A DNA stretch of 38,858 nucleotides from an uncultured Actinomycetes bacterium (GTDB lineage: Bacteria > Actinomycetota > Thermoleophilia > RBG-16-64-13). The notes beneath the pieces were generated by a model. The model made no database searches and was not told the origin of the DNA. It worked only from the letters and a program-made list of their open reading frames with translations. The stretch covers positions 1 through 38,858 of the forward strand of contig CAKZRW010000071.1 in NCBI GenBank assembly GCA_937148845.1, read 5' to 3'. Every line of letters begins with the position of its first letter. Position 1 is the stretch's first letter. Positions 7,993 through 16,224 of this stretch are shown here, in pieces. The translations under genes and the position numbers were made by a program.

Positions 7993-8442
7993 TCACTCCG
8001 TGAAAGGTAACGAACTCAGATACCATTTCCCGTCCACCTTCACCAGGTCGTAGCTCAGCGAACCCTCGGCTTCTAAGACGTTCTCCGTCTGGATGCTTCC
8101 ATCGAGCCTTGCGATTGTGAGCGACCCTTCGACGATCGTGACCGTCGCGGTTTTCTCGCTGGTCATCTTGGTGGACATCACGATGTCTTTGAATTTCATC
8201 TCTCTGTAGGGCAGAAGGTCCTCTGAGATCACCTCCAACGCGCCTGAATGATCCTTATCCGAAAGTACCCCTGCCACATCTGAAAGAACCCCTGCCACCC
8301 GGAGATCGATCAACGCAAAGATAGCCCCGATATCCCTCTTCTCAAACGCGCCAAGCAACTGGGCGACTGTTTTCTCAGGTGTCGCAAGGTCACCATCTCC
8401 CCCGAAGACCGCCAAGGTCAAGACCAGGACCACGGCCACCAC
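7993..8442 (-). CDS. Exported NTF2-like (DUF4878-type) protein
   Basis: 149 aa. The GTG at 8442 overlaps the TAG of the upstream cupin gene (TAGTG), suggesting coupled translation. The N-terminus is a short hydrophobic segment (VAVVLVLTLAVFGG) that could be a signal anchor, although it lacks leading basic residues. The remainder follows an NTF2-like/DUF4878 layout: TPEKTVAQLLGAFEKRDIG helix, then strands ending in YDLVKVDGKWYLSS. A near repeat AGVLSDVAGVLSD sits at about residues 50-62. Such domains are usually extracytoplasmic and of unknown ligand. Confidence 0.55.
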   Translation of the reverse strand: MVAVVLVLTLAVFGGDGDLATPEKTVAQLLGAFEKRDIGAIFALIDLRVAGVLSDVAGVLSDKDHSGALEVISEDLLPYREMKFKDIVMSTKMTSEKTATVTIVEGSLTIARLDGSIQTENVLEAEGSLSYDLVKVDGKWYLSSLPFTE

Positions 8443-8897
8443 TACAACTCGACAGTGGAGGTCTTCTCCTCTTTAACATAGCGCCCGCCCGTGACCGTCG
8501 TGAAGTGGAAGATGGGCCGATCCACCCGTCGGATGACCAGAGGGCAGTGCACCAAACCCGCGGGCACGAAGATAAGCGCGCTACGATCGATAATGTACTG
8601 CTCGTCCTCCAACCAGATCTCAACCTCGCCACCCAGGTCGTAGGGGTCATCGGCGTTACTCCCGAAGAAGCCGATGATCTCGTCGCTGTCATGAACATGG
8701 GGCTTATCTTCCATCGTCTTTTCCGTGGCGCGGATGTACCAAGCGGTGTTGATGTGAAAAGCCCCCTCCACCACCTTGTCGTCCAGCCACAGTATGCGGG
8801 TGGCGAACTTGGAATACTCCCCGTGGATGCGCTGCTTCTCTTCGGGCATCTGCAGTGTGGTGACGATGTACTTGGCGTTTCTGCGGGTCTCGGGCAC
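8442..8897 (-). CDS. Cupin-domain protein
   Basis: 151 aa, starting at GTG 8897 behind AAGGAG. The central beta-barrel carries the cupin metal site: H67-x-H69-xxx-E73 (PHVHDSDEIIGFFGS) and H117 in VPAGLVHCPL. The protein is a single-domain cupin with a helical N-terminal extension, probably binding one metal. The reaction is unknown. It lies between moaD-like and NTF2-like genes in the molybdenum-hydroxylase operon, so a role in handling that pathway's substrate or product is plausible but unproven. Confidence 0.65.
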   Translation of the reverse strand: MPETRRNAKYIVTTLQMPEEKQRIHGEYSKFATRILWLDDKVVEGAFHINTAWYIRATEKTMEDKPHVHDSDEIIGFFGSNADDPYDLGGEVEIWLEDEQYIIDRSALIFVPAGLVHCPLVIRRVDRPIFHFTTVTGGRYVKEEKTSTVEL

Positions 8898-8975
8898 GGC
8901 CTACTCCTTTGCAAGTGTTCTGGCCTCTCTTTGAGCCTGGTCTTCCTGTCTTCCAGCCATTCGTCCTTCCAGCAC

Positions 8976-9239
8976 CTATCCCCCCAGCGCTAGCACGGCC
9001 AGCAGGAGCACATCGCCTTCACGCACCGGCCGGGAGAGGTCGGCTTTCCGCATGCTCTCCTGGTTGACGAACACGTAAACCTGCTTTTGGAGGGCACCAG
9101 TCCGCTCGAAAAGCAGGGGGCCCGCGGCTGGCCAGCGTTCGGTGAGATCGGCGAGGCATTCACCTACGGTCCCCCCCTGCAGCCAGACCTCACTAGTGCC
9201 CAACATCCGGCTCAGTTCCGGGTAGAAGATGCGCGCCAC
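8976..9239 (-). CDS. MoaD/ThiS-family sulfur-carrier protein
   Basis: 87 aa ubiquitin-fold protein ending in the diagnostic Gly-Gly (LLLAVLALGG), which in the family is adenylated and thiocarboxylated to deliver sulfur. VYVFVNQESMR and VREGDVLLL match the MoaD/ThiS strands. The start is taken as GTG 9239; a GGAGGGAG box is 17 nt away, so the exact start is uncertain. Its place directly after the molybdenum-hydroxylase flavoprotein suggests a molybdopterin-synthase small subunit or a dedicated sulfur carrier, possibly for the sulfido ligand of the hydroxylase. Confidence 0.8.
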   Translation of the reverse strand: MARIFYPELSRMLGTSEVWLQGGTVGECLADLTERWPAAGPLLFERTGALQKQVYVFVNQESMRKADLSRPVREGDVLLLAVLALGG

Positions 9240-9312
9240 TACTTCAGCCGTTGTCGCTCCCTCCTGGAAACGCCTTGAATGACGCTACCCCCAACCAGGT
9301 GCACCAGCCGCC

Positions 9313-11697
9313 TCACGGTGCGCAGGCCAGGATGGCCCTCTTCACCAGCGTGCGAGCGATTTGGATCTTGTAACGGTTGTTGAGGAGAGGCACCGTCCCT
9401 TCCATGCTGGCGTCGGCAGCCGCTTCCGCGGTAGGTTCGTCGATGACCTTGCCGACCAGGTACTGCTCCGCACCCGCTACCCGCAGCGGCACCCCGAAAA
9501 CGGAATTCAAGCAGATGCGGGCCGAGCTGACCGCCCCGTCCTCGCAGGTGATGGCCGCCGCTACGTTCACGATCGGGAAGTCGATCGACTTGCGGAGCGC
9601 GAACTTGAGGAAGGACGACTTGGTACTGGGAGCCGGCTCGGGGATCTCGACCCCCAAGACCAACTCGCCAGGCCGCAACACTGTACTAGTGTTCACCCCG
9701 ACGGTAAAGAACTCCTCCGCCCCGATCTCCCGCTCGGTGGTCTTGATACGCCCGCCCAGGGCCACCAGCACCGGCGCTAGGTCCGAGGAGTTGACCGCTA
9801 CACAGCCACAGTTGAAGCAACGCTCGGCTTCCCGCGTGACCGATGATGTGTCCAGCGTGCCTACCTCCTCCCGGTCCAGAGCCCCCACCCGCTCTTCCAC
9901 CGGAAGCTCGGGGACTTCCACCCGCTCGAACGGGAGCATGCAGGCAGCACTGAAGCTCTCGCCCAGAACGCAGACAGGAGCGGCCTCTCTTGACTCCTCA
10001 GCTCGCCCTCCGCGTAGGTGACCGTCGATCGCGGCCGCCGCCTGTTTCCCCGCAGCGATGGCCTCCGCCACCGTCGCCGGTCCGGTCACGAAGTCCCCCC
10101 CGGCGAACACTTTGTCGGCCAGCCGACCCGTCTCTGGGTCGATGCGTAGCCGGCCCCTCTGGTCCACAAACTCAGGCGGCAGAAACGAGTAATCGGGTCG
10201 CTCGACAATGGCCTTGATCACCACGTCACACGAGACCGAGAACTCCGAGCCTTCGACTCTGACCGGCCGCGGGCGCCCGCTCTCATCCGGTTCGCCCAAC
10301 TCCATGCGACAGCAGGTCAGTTCGATGGGGCCGGCCGCGCCACCCGCGCCGGCGACCCCGGCCGCGACCGGCTGGGTCAGGAACTGGAATACCACCCCTT
10401 CTTCCTCGGCCTTGGCGATCTCCTCGTCGAGGGCCGGCATCTCGTCCTTGGTGCGACGATAGTAGATGATGGGCTTCGCTCCCAGTCTGAGCAAGGTCCT
10501 CGCTACGTCGATGGCTGTATTGCCGCCGCCGATCACGCCCACTACCTTGCCAGCCATAGACTCCGGCCGTTCGTAGACCTGGTGCAGGAATTCCGTGCCG
10601 GACAAGAGACATTCTTCACCGCTCACGCCCACGTCGGTCTGCTTCGAAGCCCCGCCGGCCACGAACACCGCGTCGAAATCCCGCTCCAGAGCGCCGAACT
10701 TCTCCGCGTCCACCTCTACGCCGGTAGTGAACTCGACCCCAGTCCCTGCAATAGCTTCCACCTGCCGCTTGAGGATTTCCCGCGGCAAACGATAGGGCGG
10801 GATGCCGTAAGCCAACATCCCCCCCACCTCGGGCATGCGCTCGAAGACCATCACCGCGTGCCCGGCCTGGCGCAGGTAGTAAGCAGCGGAAAGCCCCGCC
10901 GGGCCCGACCCCACGACCGCCACGCGCTTTCCACTCTCCGCCGCCGGCGCAAGGTAGAACTCGGCCGCACGGTCGAGCACATGATCGCCCAAGAACCTCT
11001 CCACCGCCCGGACCGCTACCGCCTGGTCGAACTCGCCCCGAGCGCATTCCTGCTCACACCAGTGCGGGCACACCCGACCGGTTATGGCCGGCAACGGGTT
11101 GCTCCGCAACAGAGTGCGCGCTGCGGTCGTCAGCTCACCCCGACGGATATCCGCTAGATAGGGCGCGATGTCGATGTGGTTGGGACAGGCTCGGGAACAG
11201 GCTGTGGTCTCTACGCGAGCCGCCCCGAAGATGGAGTGATAGCGAGCGTCACCCGTCACCGCATAGCAGGCCCGCCCTCCTTTGCGCAGACAATCGAACA
11301 GGTTGTCGGGCACCCAGTAGTACCAGCAGCGGTTGTTCTGGCAGAGGTTGCCGGCCACCGTGCCCATCTCCCTGATGTGCGGGGAGGCGGTCCGCTTGGC
11401 CGCTTCGGCCAAAGCCGGATATTTCTCCCGTACCAAGGGATGGGTGGCTACATCTTCCAGCCGGGTGAGAGCCCCCACCCGCAGACCGCCGTCCTGGGCC
11501 GTGATGTGCTCAAGACCCGGGATCTCCTTGATGTTGACCAGCACCTCGGGATAGTCATCATCCCTCAGTATGCTGTCCTTGAGCTCACCGAGAAGGTCGG
11601 TGCCGCCGGCGATAACCCGGGCCGACTTCCCATGTTCCGCCAGGACGGAGGTCGCTTCTTCGACCGTCCGCACAGTCAGGTGCTTGAACTTCTTCAT
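9313..11697 (-). CDS. Molybdenum-hydroxylase FAD subunit with nested GltD-like oxidoreductase
   Basis: 794 aa from ATG 11697 (AGGTGAGAG upstream; a GTG at 11706 is the alternative). Residues about 1-158 are the FAD-binding half of a CoxM/HcrB-type subunit (VIAGGTDLLGE; TVAGNLCQNNRCWYYW; CLRKGGRACYAV). Residues about 632-794 are the remaining half (CVAVNSSDLAPVLVALGG, then the CO-dehydrogenase flavoprotein C-terminal domain). Between them sits a complete GltD/NfnB-like module: cysteines ACSRACPNHIDI and GRVCPHWCEQECARG, FAD motif GSGPAGLSAAYYL at about 263, NAD(P) motif GGGNTAIDVARTL at about 390, and the closing GGDFVTGPATVAEAIAAG at about 534. The insertion splits the cysteine loop that binds an extra [4Fe-4S] cluster in 4-hydroxybenzoyl-CoA reductase beta. 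Predicted role: pass electrons from the molybdenum centre to NAD(P)+ within one polypeptide. Confidence 0.88.
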   Translation of the reverse strand: MKKFKHLTVRTVEEATSVLAEHGKSARVIAGGTDLLGELKDSILRDDDYPEVLVNIKEIPGLEHITAQDGGLRVGALTRLEDVATHPLVREKYPALAEAAKRTASPHIREMGTVAGNLCQNNRCWYYWVPDNLFDCLRKGGRACYAVTGDARYHSIFGAARVETTACSRACPNHIDIAPYLADIRRGELTTAARTLLRSNPLPAITGRVCPHWCEQECARGEFDQAVAVRAVERFLGDHVLDRAAEFYLAPAAESGKRVAVVGSGPAGLSAAYYLRQAGHAVMVFERMPEVGGMLAYGIPPYRLPREILKRQVEAIAGTGVEFTTGVEVDAEKFGALERDFDAVFVAGGASKQTDVGVSGEECLLSGTEFLHQVYERPESMAGKVVGVIGGGNTAIDVARTLLRLGAKPIIYYRRTKDEMPALDEEIAKAEEEGVVFQFLTQPVAAGVAGAGGAAGPIELTCCRMELGEPDESGRPRPVRVEGSEFSVSCDVVIKAIVERPDYSFLPPEFVDQRGRLRIDPETGRLADKVFAGGDFVTGPATVAEAIAAGKQAAAAIDGHLRGGRAEESREAAPVCVLGESFSAACMLPFERVEVPELPVEERVGALDREEVGTLDTSSVTREAERCFNCGCVAVNSSDLAPVLVALGGRIKTTEREIGAEEFFTVGVNTSTVLRPGELVLGVEIPEPAPSTKSSFLKFALRKSIDFPIVNVAAAITCEDGAVSSARICLNSVFGVPLRVAGAEQYLVGKVIDEPTAEAAADASMEGTVPLLNNRYKIQIARTLVKRAILACAP

Positions 11698-11706
11698 CGC
11701 TCTCAC

Positions 11707-14199
11707 CTAGGCCTTTCCCAGCGCCGCGAGGACCACGTCAGGCGTGACCGGATAGCGGTCGATCCACACCCCGAGGGCGTTGTGGACCGCCGGTCCGATG
11801 AGGGCGGGCAGCACCGTAGCCACATCTTCACCGATGCCCACTGCGCCGTAGGGGCCGTACCCCATCCCGGTCTCCAGCAGGACCGTCTGGATCTCACCGA
11901 TGTCCATCAGCGTGGGGATCTTGTAGTTGAGGAGGTTGCCGTTCAGCATGATGCCTGTGCGGGGATCCCAGACCACCTCTTCGGTGCGGCCCCGACCCAC
12001 TCCCATGTAGGCCCCGCCGTAGGCCTGGCCTTCACAGCCCTCCCAGTTGATGACCTTGCCCACGTCGTTGACGGTCACCACCCGAGTCACCTCCACTTCG
12101 CCGGTCTCGGGGTCGACCTCGACCTCCATGAAGTGGGCCTGGCGACAGAACCGCAGACGCAGGCCCAGGTAGGTCCCCCGCTGGACGTGCCAAGCGAAGT
12201 CGAAGGTGGGGGGCGTAAGTCGCATGGGATAACCAAGCCCCTCTCTACCCGCCAGGATGGGTTCGCCGATAGGGGAAACGATGGGACCCTGTGCCCCGGA
12301 AGGCCCGACGAAATCGGCCACACTCATGCGGTTCTCTGGGTTTGCTTTCTCGAATATGACCGCGTCCTTGATATCGAGCTCTTCCGGACGTTTGCCCGGA
12401 AAGGCCGGCGGGAAGCTGGTGAGCTGGGTGACCCCCCGGGGAGCCACCGCCGCCTCGAGGATGCGCTGCTTGAGCAGCCGCGCCGCGTGTCTTACCGCCC
12501 AGCCATTCACCGACAGATTGGTCGACGTATCCGGCGTCATGGTGAAGAAACCCGCATCGTCCATGTGCTTGAACCGGACCATCTCTACCGGATAACCGAG
12601 CTCATCAGCCGCGATCTGGCAGTACGTCGTCTCCGCGTTCTGGCCACCATCAGCCCGACAGCCCAGGATGGTGCAAGTACCATCGTTCCTTTCGATGTAT
12701 ATGCCGACCTCGGAGCTACCAGCAGAGTCGTCCCACTCGTGGGTCCAGGTAAAAGCCATCCCATGCATGCGTCCGTTAGGCAACCGCTTGGTCCCCGGTG
12801 GATGCCATTTCTGGTCCCAGCCGATGGCCGCCTTGCCCGCAGCTATACATTCCCGCAAGCTGTCTCTCACTGGAAAGCCGAGCTCAGCCTTGCGAGCGTT
12901 CAACCACTCGATGTCATGGCCTTCGGCCCCGTCATTCTTGAGAGCCACTTCGATGGGATCGAGCCCCAGAGCATCCGCCACGCGGTTGGTCACCCAACAC
13001 AGGCTGTAGCAGTTGAGGTTCTGCTCGCAACGAGTAGGTACGTTGGGACCGCGGTTCACCCACACGGCTTCGGTCCGTCCGCGCACGTGCGGCACCCTTG
13101 TGTTGTCGATGAAATGCTTGGCGATACCGAAGACCGGCATAGCCTGGTTGACCACCACCCCTCGCTCTTCTACCGCCGTGATGGTCCCGTCCAGCTTGCA
13201 GCCGACCTTTAGGTAGAACACCCCGGCGTCCATCTCGCCGCCGTAAAAATCCTCCCGGCGACTGAACAACCACTTGACGGGCCGACCGGTGCGTTTGGCG
13301 GCCACGGCCGCGCAGTACATGCCGCCCAGGTTCCAGCCCATCTGACTCCAACCTCCGAAGCTTGCCCCCTGGTAGAGACAGTGAAGGTCTATCTTGTTCA
13401 TAGGGATGCCACCGAACCACTGAGAGATGGCCCGCTTGGCGATATGAGGCCGTTGCTGCTTGACCCACACCTCGGCATACTCGCCGTTCCAGCGCCACAC
13501 TCCGCAGGGCCGCTCCGGCCCCACCCAGGTGTTCTGCCCGAAAGTGAACTTGAACTCGAGGATCTTGTCGGCCTCGGCGAACCCCTTCTCGGGATCGCCA
13601 TGGCCTTCAACGTAGATGTCGTTCGGGGCCAGATTCCCGTCCGGGTTGTACTCCGGGTTGCTAAGGGGAGCCCCGGGTTCAAGGGCCTTTTCCACGTCCA
13701 ACACGAAGGGCCGTTGCTCCCACTCCACCTTGAGCAGCTTGAGAGCCTGCTCAGCGATCTCCTCGCTGTCGGCACACACGAAGGCCCCGACCTCTTCCCC
13801 CTGCCAGTGAGCGATGTTGGAAAGAGGCCGGATGCTATTGAGTTCATGCCCGGCTAGAGGCACCTCCACGTCCATCTCGGGGTCGTCCCAGCGGATAATG
13901 GTCCTCACCCCGGGCAAAGCTTCGGCGGCACTGGTGTCCAGACTCACGATGCGCGCGTGAGGATAGGGCGAGGTCAGGAATCTGCCGTACAGCATGCCCG
14001 GCAGCTGCACATCGAGGGTGTAACGAGCAGCCCCGGTCGCTTTCTCGTAGCCGTCGGTGCGACGTACTCCCCGGCGCCCTATGTTGTGGAACTCCTTGAG
14101 CGGGTAGCGGTCGGCAACCTTGTTGTCGAAGGATTCCAGCATCCGCTGCTTCTCTTCGGCCCAGAGCCTCTCGTCACTGCGCTGCTTCTCATCAGTCAC
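11707..14199 (-). CDS. Molybdenum-hydroxylase large (molybdopterin) subunit
   Basis: Catalytic subunit of the xanthine dehydrogenase/4-hydroxybenzoyl-CoA reductase superfamily, 830 aa from GTG 14199, which overlaps the upstream [2Fe-2S] gene by 8 nt and follows a GGGGGTGAGG box; an in-frame ATG at 14232 is possible. The N-terminal a/b hammerhead domain (GYEKATGAARYTLDVQLPGMLYG) is followed by the molybdopterin-binding domains (QGASFGGWSQMG; RPVKWLFSRREDF; CQIAADELGYPVEMV). The active-site glutamate is E791 in VGIGEDVATVLPAL. The usual GQG cofactor motif reads GGQNAETT here. The substrate pocket does not match any enzyme I can name, so the substrate is open. The stop abuts the flavoprotein gene. 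Confidence 0.9.
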   Translation of the reverse strand: MTDEKQRSDERLWAEEKQRMLESFDNKVADRYPLKEFHNIGRRGVRRTDGYEKATGAARYTLDVQLPGMLYGRFLTSPYPHARIVSLDTSAAEALPGVRTIIRWDDPEMDVEVPLAGHELNSIRPLSNIAHWQGEEVGAFVCADSEEIAEQALKLLKVEWEQRPFVLDVEKALEPGAPLSNPEYNPDGNLAPNDIYVEGHGDPEKGFAEADKILEFKFTFGQNTWVGPERPCGVWRWNGEYAEVWVKQQRPHIAKRAISQWFGGIPMNKIDLHCLYQGASFGGWSQMGWNLGGMYCAAVAAKRTGRPVKWLFSRREDFYGGEMDAGVFYLKVGCKLDGTITAVEERGVVVNQAMPVFGIAKHFIDNTRVPHVRGRTEAVWVNRGPNVPTRCEQNLNCYSLCWVTNRVADALGLDPIEVALKNDGAEGHDIEWLNARKAELGFPVRDSLRECIAAGKAAIGWDQKWHPPGTKRLPNGRMHGMAFTWTHEWDDSAGSSEVGIYIERNDGTCTILGCRADGGQNAETTYCQIAADELGYPVEMVRFKHMDDAGFFTMTPDTSTNLSVNGWAVRHAARLLKQRILEAAVAPRGVTQLTSFPPAFPGKRPEELDIKDAVIFEKANPENRMSVADFVGPSGAQGPIVSPIGEPILAGREGLGYPMRLTPPTFDFAWHVQRGTYLGLRLRFCRQAHFMEVEVDPETGEVEVTRVVTVNDVGKVINWEGCEGQAYGGAYMGVGRGRTEEVVWDPRTGIMLNGNLLNYKIPTLMDIGEIQTVLLETGMGYGPYGAVGIGEDVATVLPALIGPAVHNALGVWIDRYPVTPDVVLAALGKA

Positions 14200-14755
14200 G
14201 GCCCTCACCCCCTTGCGCCACCAGGACACCACGCAAGATGGCGGCCGCCTCCTCGATGGCCCGGATATGGGCAGGATAGGTCCCGCAGCGGCAGAGGTTG
14301 CCTACCATGGCTTCCTTGATCTCCTCGATGCTGGGGTCGGGATTGCGGTCGAGCAGGGCCTTGGCCGTGACCACAAAGCCAGGGGTGCAGAAGCCACACT
14401 GCATGCAGCTGTGCTTGATGTAGGCCTCGATGAGCGGGTGATTGGCTCGCGCGATGCCTTCGATGGTCTCGATGTTCTTGCCGTCACACTCGATGGCCAG
14501 CATCAGGCAGGAAAGTACCGGCCGGCCCTCCAGGATGACCGTACAAGCTCCACAGGCTCCTTCTCCACAGAACTCCTTGGTGCCGATAAGTCCCAGCTTG
14601 TCATGCAATACGTACTGGAGCGTCCACTGCGGTTCTACGATGAGCTCATGGACCTCGCCGTTCACTGTGAGCGTCACTGTGCCGAGCGACACCGGCCGCG
14701 GCACAGGCTCTGAAACCGGTTGCGAAACCGGCTGCTTATCGCCGATGTGTGGCAT
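14192..14755 (-). CDS. Molybdenum-hydroxylase [2Fe-2S] subunit
   Basis: 187 aa from ATG 14755 with AAAGGGGGAAG upstream; the frame stays open to 14857 without support. After an unusual Pro-Val-Ser-rich leader (QPVSQPVSEPVPRPVS) comes the plant-type ferredoxin domain with C63, C68, C71 and C83 (CGEGACGAC, then C), and the helical second-cluster domain with C117, C120, C155 and C157 (CMQCGFCTPG; CRCGTYP). These two [2Fe-2S] centres carry electrons from molybdopterin to FAD in the XDH/CoxS family. Gene order small-large-medium on the transcript is compact and overlapping, consistent with a fixed-stoichiometry complex. Confidence 0.93.
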   Translation of the reverse strand: MPHIGDKQPVSQPVSEPVPRPVSLGTVTLTVNGEVHELIVEPQWTLQYVLHDKLGLIGTKEFCGEGACGACTVILEGRPVLSCLMLAIECDGKNIETIEGIARANHPLIEAYIKHSCMQCGFCTPGFVVTAKALLDRNPDPSIEEIKEAMVGNLCRCGTYPAHIRAIEEAAAILRGVLVAQGGEGRD

Positions 14756-14814
14756 TGCAGAACTTCCCCCTTTCCGATCGAAATCCAGCCTAGGCATACT
14801 ATCCCGGCGGCGGC

Positions 14815-16224
14815 TTACGCACGCCGCCCCTCCTCGTCCACTAACACCCCCAGGCACTCGTCCAGCACCTGGTTGTGCAGATCCACATCCGCTTCAGTGG
14901 TGAAGGGACACATAAGCGCCATGTTGTGGAAGGGCGTCAACAGCACTCCCCGGTTGAGCAGATAGAGATGTATGAAGGCCTCGAGCAAGGCGTGGCGGGC
15001 CCGGTGAGCTTCGCCTCCAGTGCGAGGCGGCGCCGGGCGGAACAAATACTCTAGTCGAGCCCCGATCCGGGTCACATGCCAAGGCAGCGCCCGGCGCCGC
15101 ACCATCTCGACGACCCCGCGTTCCATCCTCTCCGCCAGGCCGATCATGTGCCCGTAATTCTCCTCGGTCATGACCTTTTCCAGAGTAGCCCGGATGGCAG
15201 CCATCTGCAGGGCACTGCCCGCCAGCGTCCCGCCGAATCCGAAATGGTTTATCTCCTGGCCGGGCTTGAAGTGCGGCAGCACCTTCCATATCCGTTCGGC
15301 CATCTCTGCCGTTGTCCCCCATACGGCCACCGGGATACCGCCTGCTATGCTCTTCCCCAACACGAAGAAGTCGGGCTCGAGACCGTGCGCCCGGGTATAT
15401 CCGCCCGGCCCGGCAGAGATTGTATGAGTCTCGTCGATGACCAAAGCGGCCCCGTACTGCCGCGTGAGCCGCCTCAGACCCGCGTGAAAACCCGCCTCGG
15501 CCGGCACGATGCCCACATTGGTCAGCACGGGCTCGGTCAGCACACAGGCCACATCTTCCTGCGCCAGCGCCTCCTCGACCGCGGCCAGGTCATTGAATTC
15601 CGCCAACCTCGTCGTCTGCTCGTGGTGCATGGCGTTCGGATGGACGCCCGTCCGCGGCACCATCCTCTGCCTGTCATCCAGTTCTACCTGGGTCTCGTCC
15701 ACACTTCCATGGTAGTTCCAGTTGAAAGTCAGGATCTTGTCGCGGCCCGTCACCATGCGGCAGAGGCGGATGACGAAGCGGTTGGCGTCAGTCGCCGAGG
15801 TAGTCACCTGCCAATAGGGAAGACCGAAACGTTCGGCCAGGAGCTCCCCTACCACCGCCGCGTCCTCCGTCGGCAGCATCATGGTGGAGCCCCGAGCGAG
15901 CTGGGTGCTGATGGCCTCTACCAGTGTCGGATTCGCGTGACCGAACATGGCGCCGGTATCACCCAGAGCAAAGTCTACATACGTGTGACCGTCGACATCG
16001 GTGAGACGCGCTCCCTGCGCCAAAGCCACGCAGAGCGGATAGCTGCCCGGCCACTGCTGCATCCAGTGAAGGGGAGCGCCATAGAGGAAGTGCCGGAGCC
16101 CGCGGGAATACTGCTCCCGGGAACGAGGATGCAGTGCTTCGAACCGGGCCAGCTCCTCCGAGAAAAGCTCGGCGACCCGCTCCCGGTCGACACCCAAGGC
16201 GTGAGAGTCAGCCGACGCCGTCAC
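14815..16224 (-). CDS. Class III PLP-dependent aminotransferase (HemL-like)
   Basis: 469 aa. The GTG at 16224 overlaps the TGA of the upstream flavoprotein gene by GTGA, fixing the start; a longer open frame to 16677 runs antisense-like through that gene and is rejected. Fold-type I features are clear: DVDGHTYVDFALGDTGAMFGH, D264 in VIDETHT (binds the pyridine nitrogen) and K291 in LGKSIAGGIP (Schiff base). The closest style is the glutamate-1-semialdehyde aminomutase-like branch of class III transaminases, but genomic context with oxidoreductases argues for a catabolic transaminase rather than haem synthesis. The amino donor and acceptor are unknown. Confidence 0.87.
   Translation of the reverse strand: MTASADSHALGVDRERVAELFSEELARFEALHPRSREQYSRGLRHFLYGAPLHWMQQWPGSYPLCVALAQGARLTDVDGHTYVDFALGDTGAMFGHANPTLVEAISTQLARGSTMMLPTEDAAVVGELLAERFGLPYWQVTTSATDANRFVIRLCRMVTGRDKILTFNWNYHGSVDETQVELDDRQRMVPRTGVHPNAMHHEQTTRLAEFNDLAAVEEALAQEDVACVLTEPVLTNVGIVPAEAGFHAGLRRLTRQYGAALVIDETHTISAGPGGYTRAHGLEPDFFVLGKSIAGGIPVAVWGTTAEMAERIWKVLPHFKPGQEINHFGFGGTLAGSALQMAAIRATLEKVMTEENYGHMIGLAERMERGVVEMVRRRALPWHVTRIGARLEYLFRPAPPRTGGEAHRARHALLEAFIHLYLLNRGVLLTPFHNMALMCPFTTEADVDLHNQVLDECLGVLVDEEGRRA

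Noticed and set aside
11176-13212. A 678-codon open frame on the plus strand
   Set aside because: It lies antisense to the molybdopterin and FAD subunits, has no ribosome site, and its translation is His/Arg/Asp-rich without any family motif. High GC makes long antisense frames common.
14815-16224. Assignment of the aminotransferase as haem-pathway hemL
   Set aside because: The PLP motifs fit the wider class III family, no haem genes are adjacent and it is coupled to catabolic oxidoreductases, so the hemL symbol was not used.
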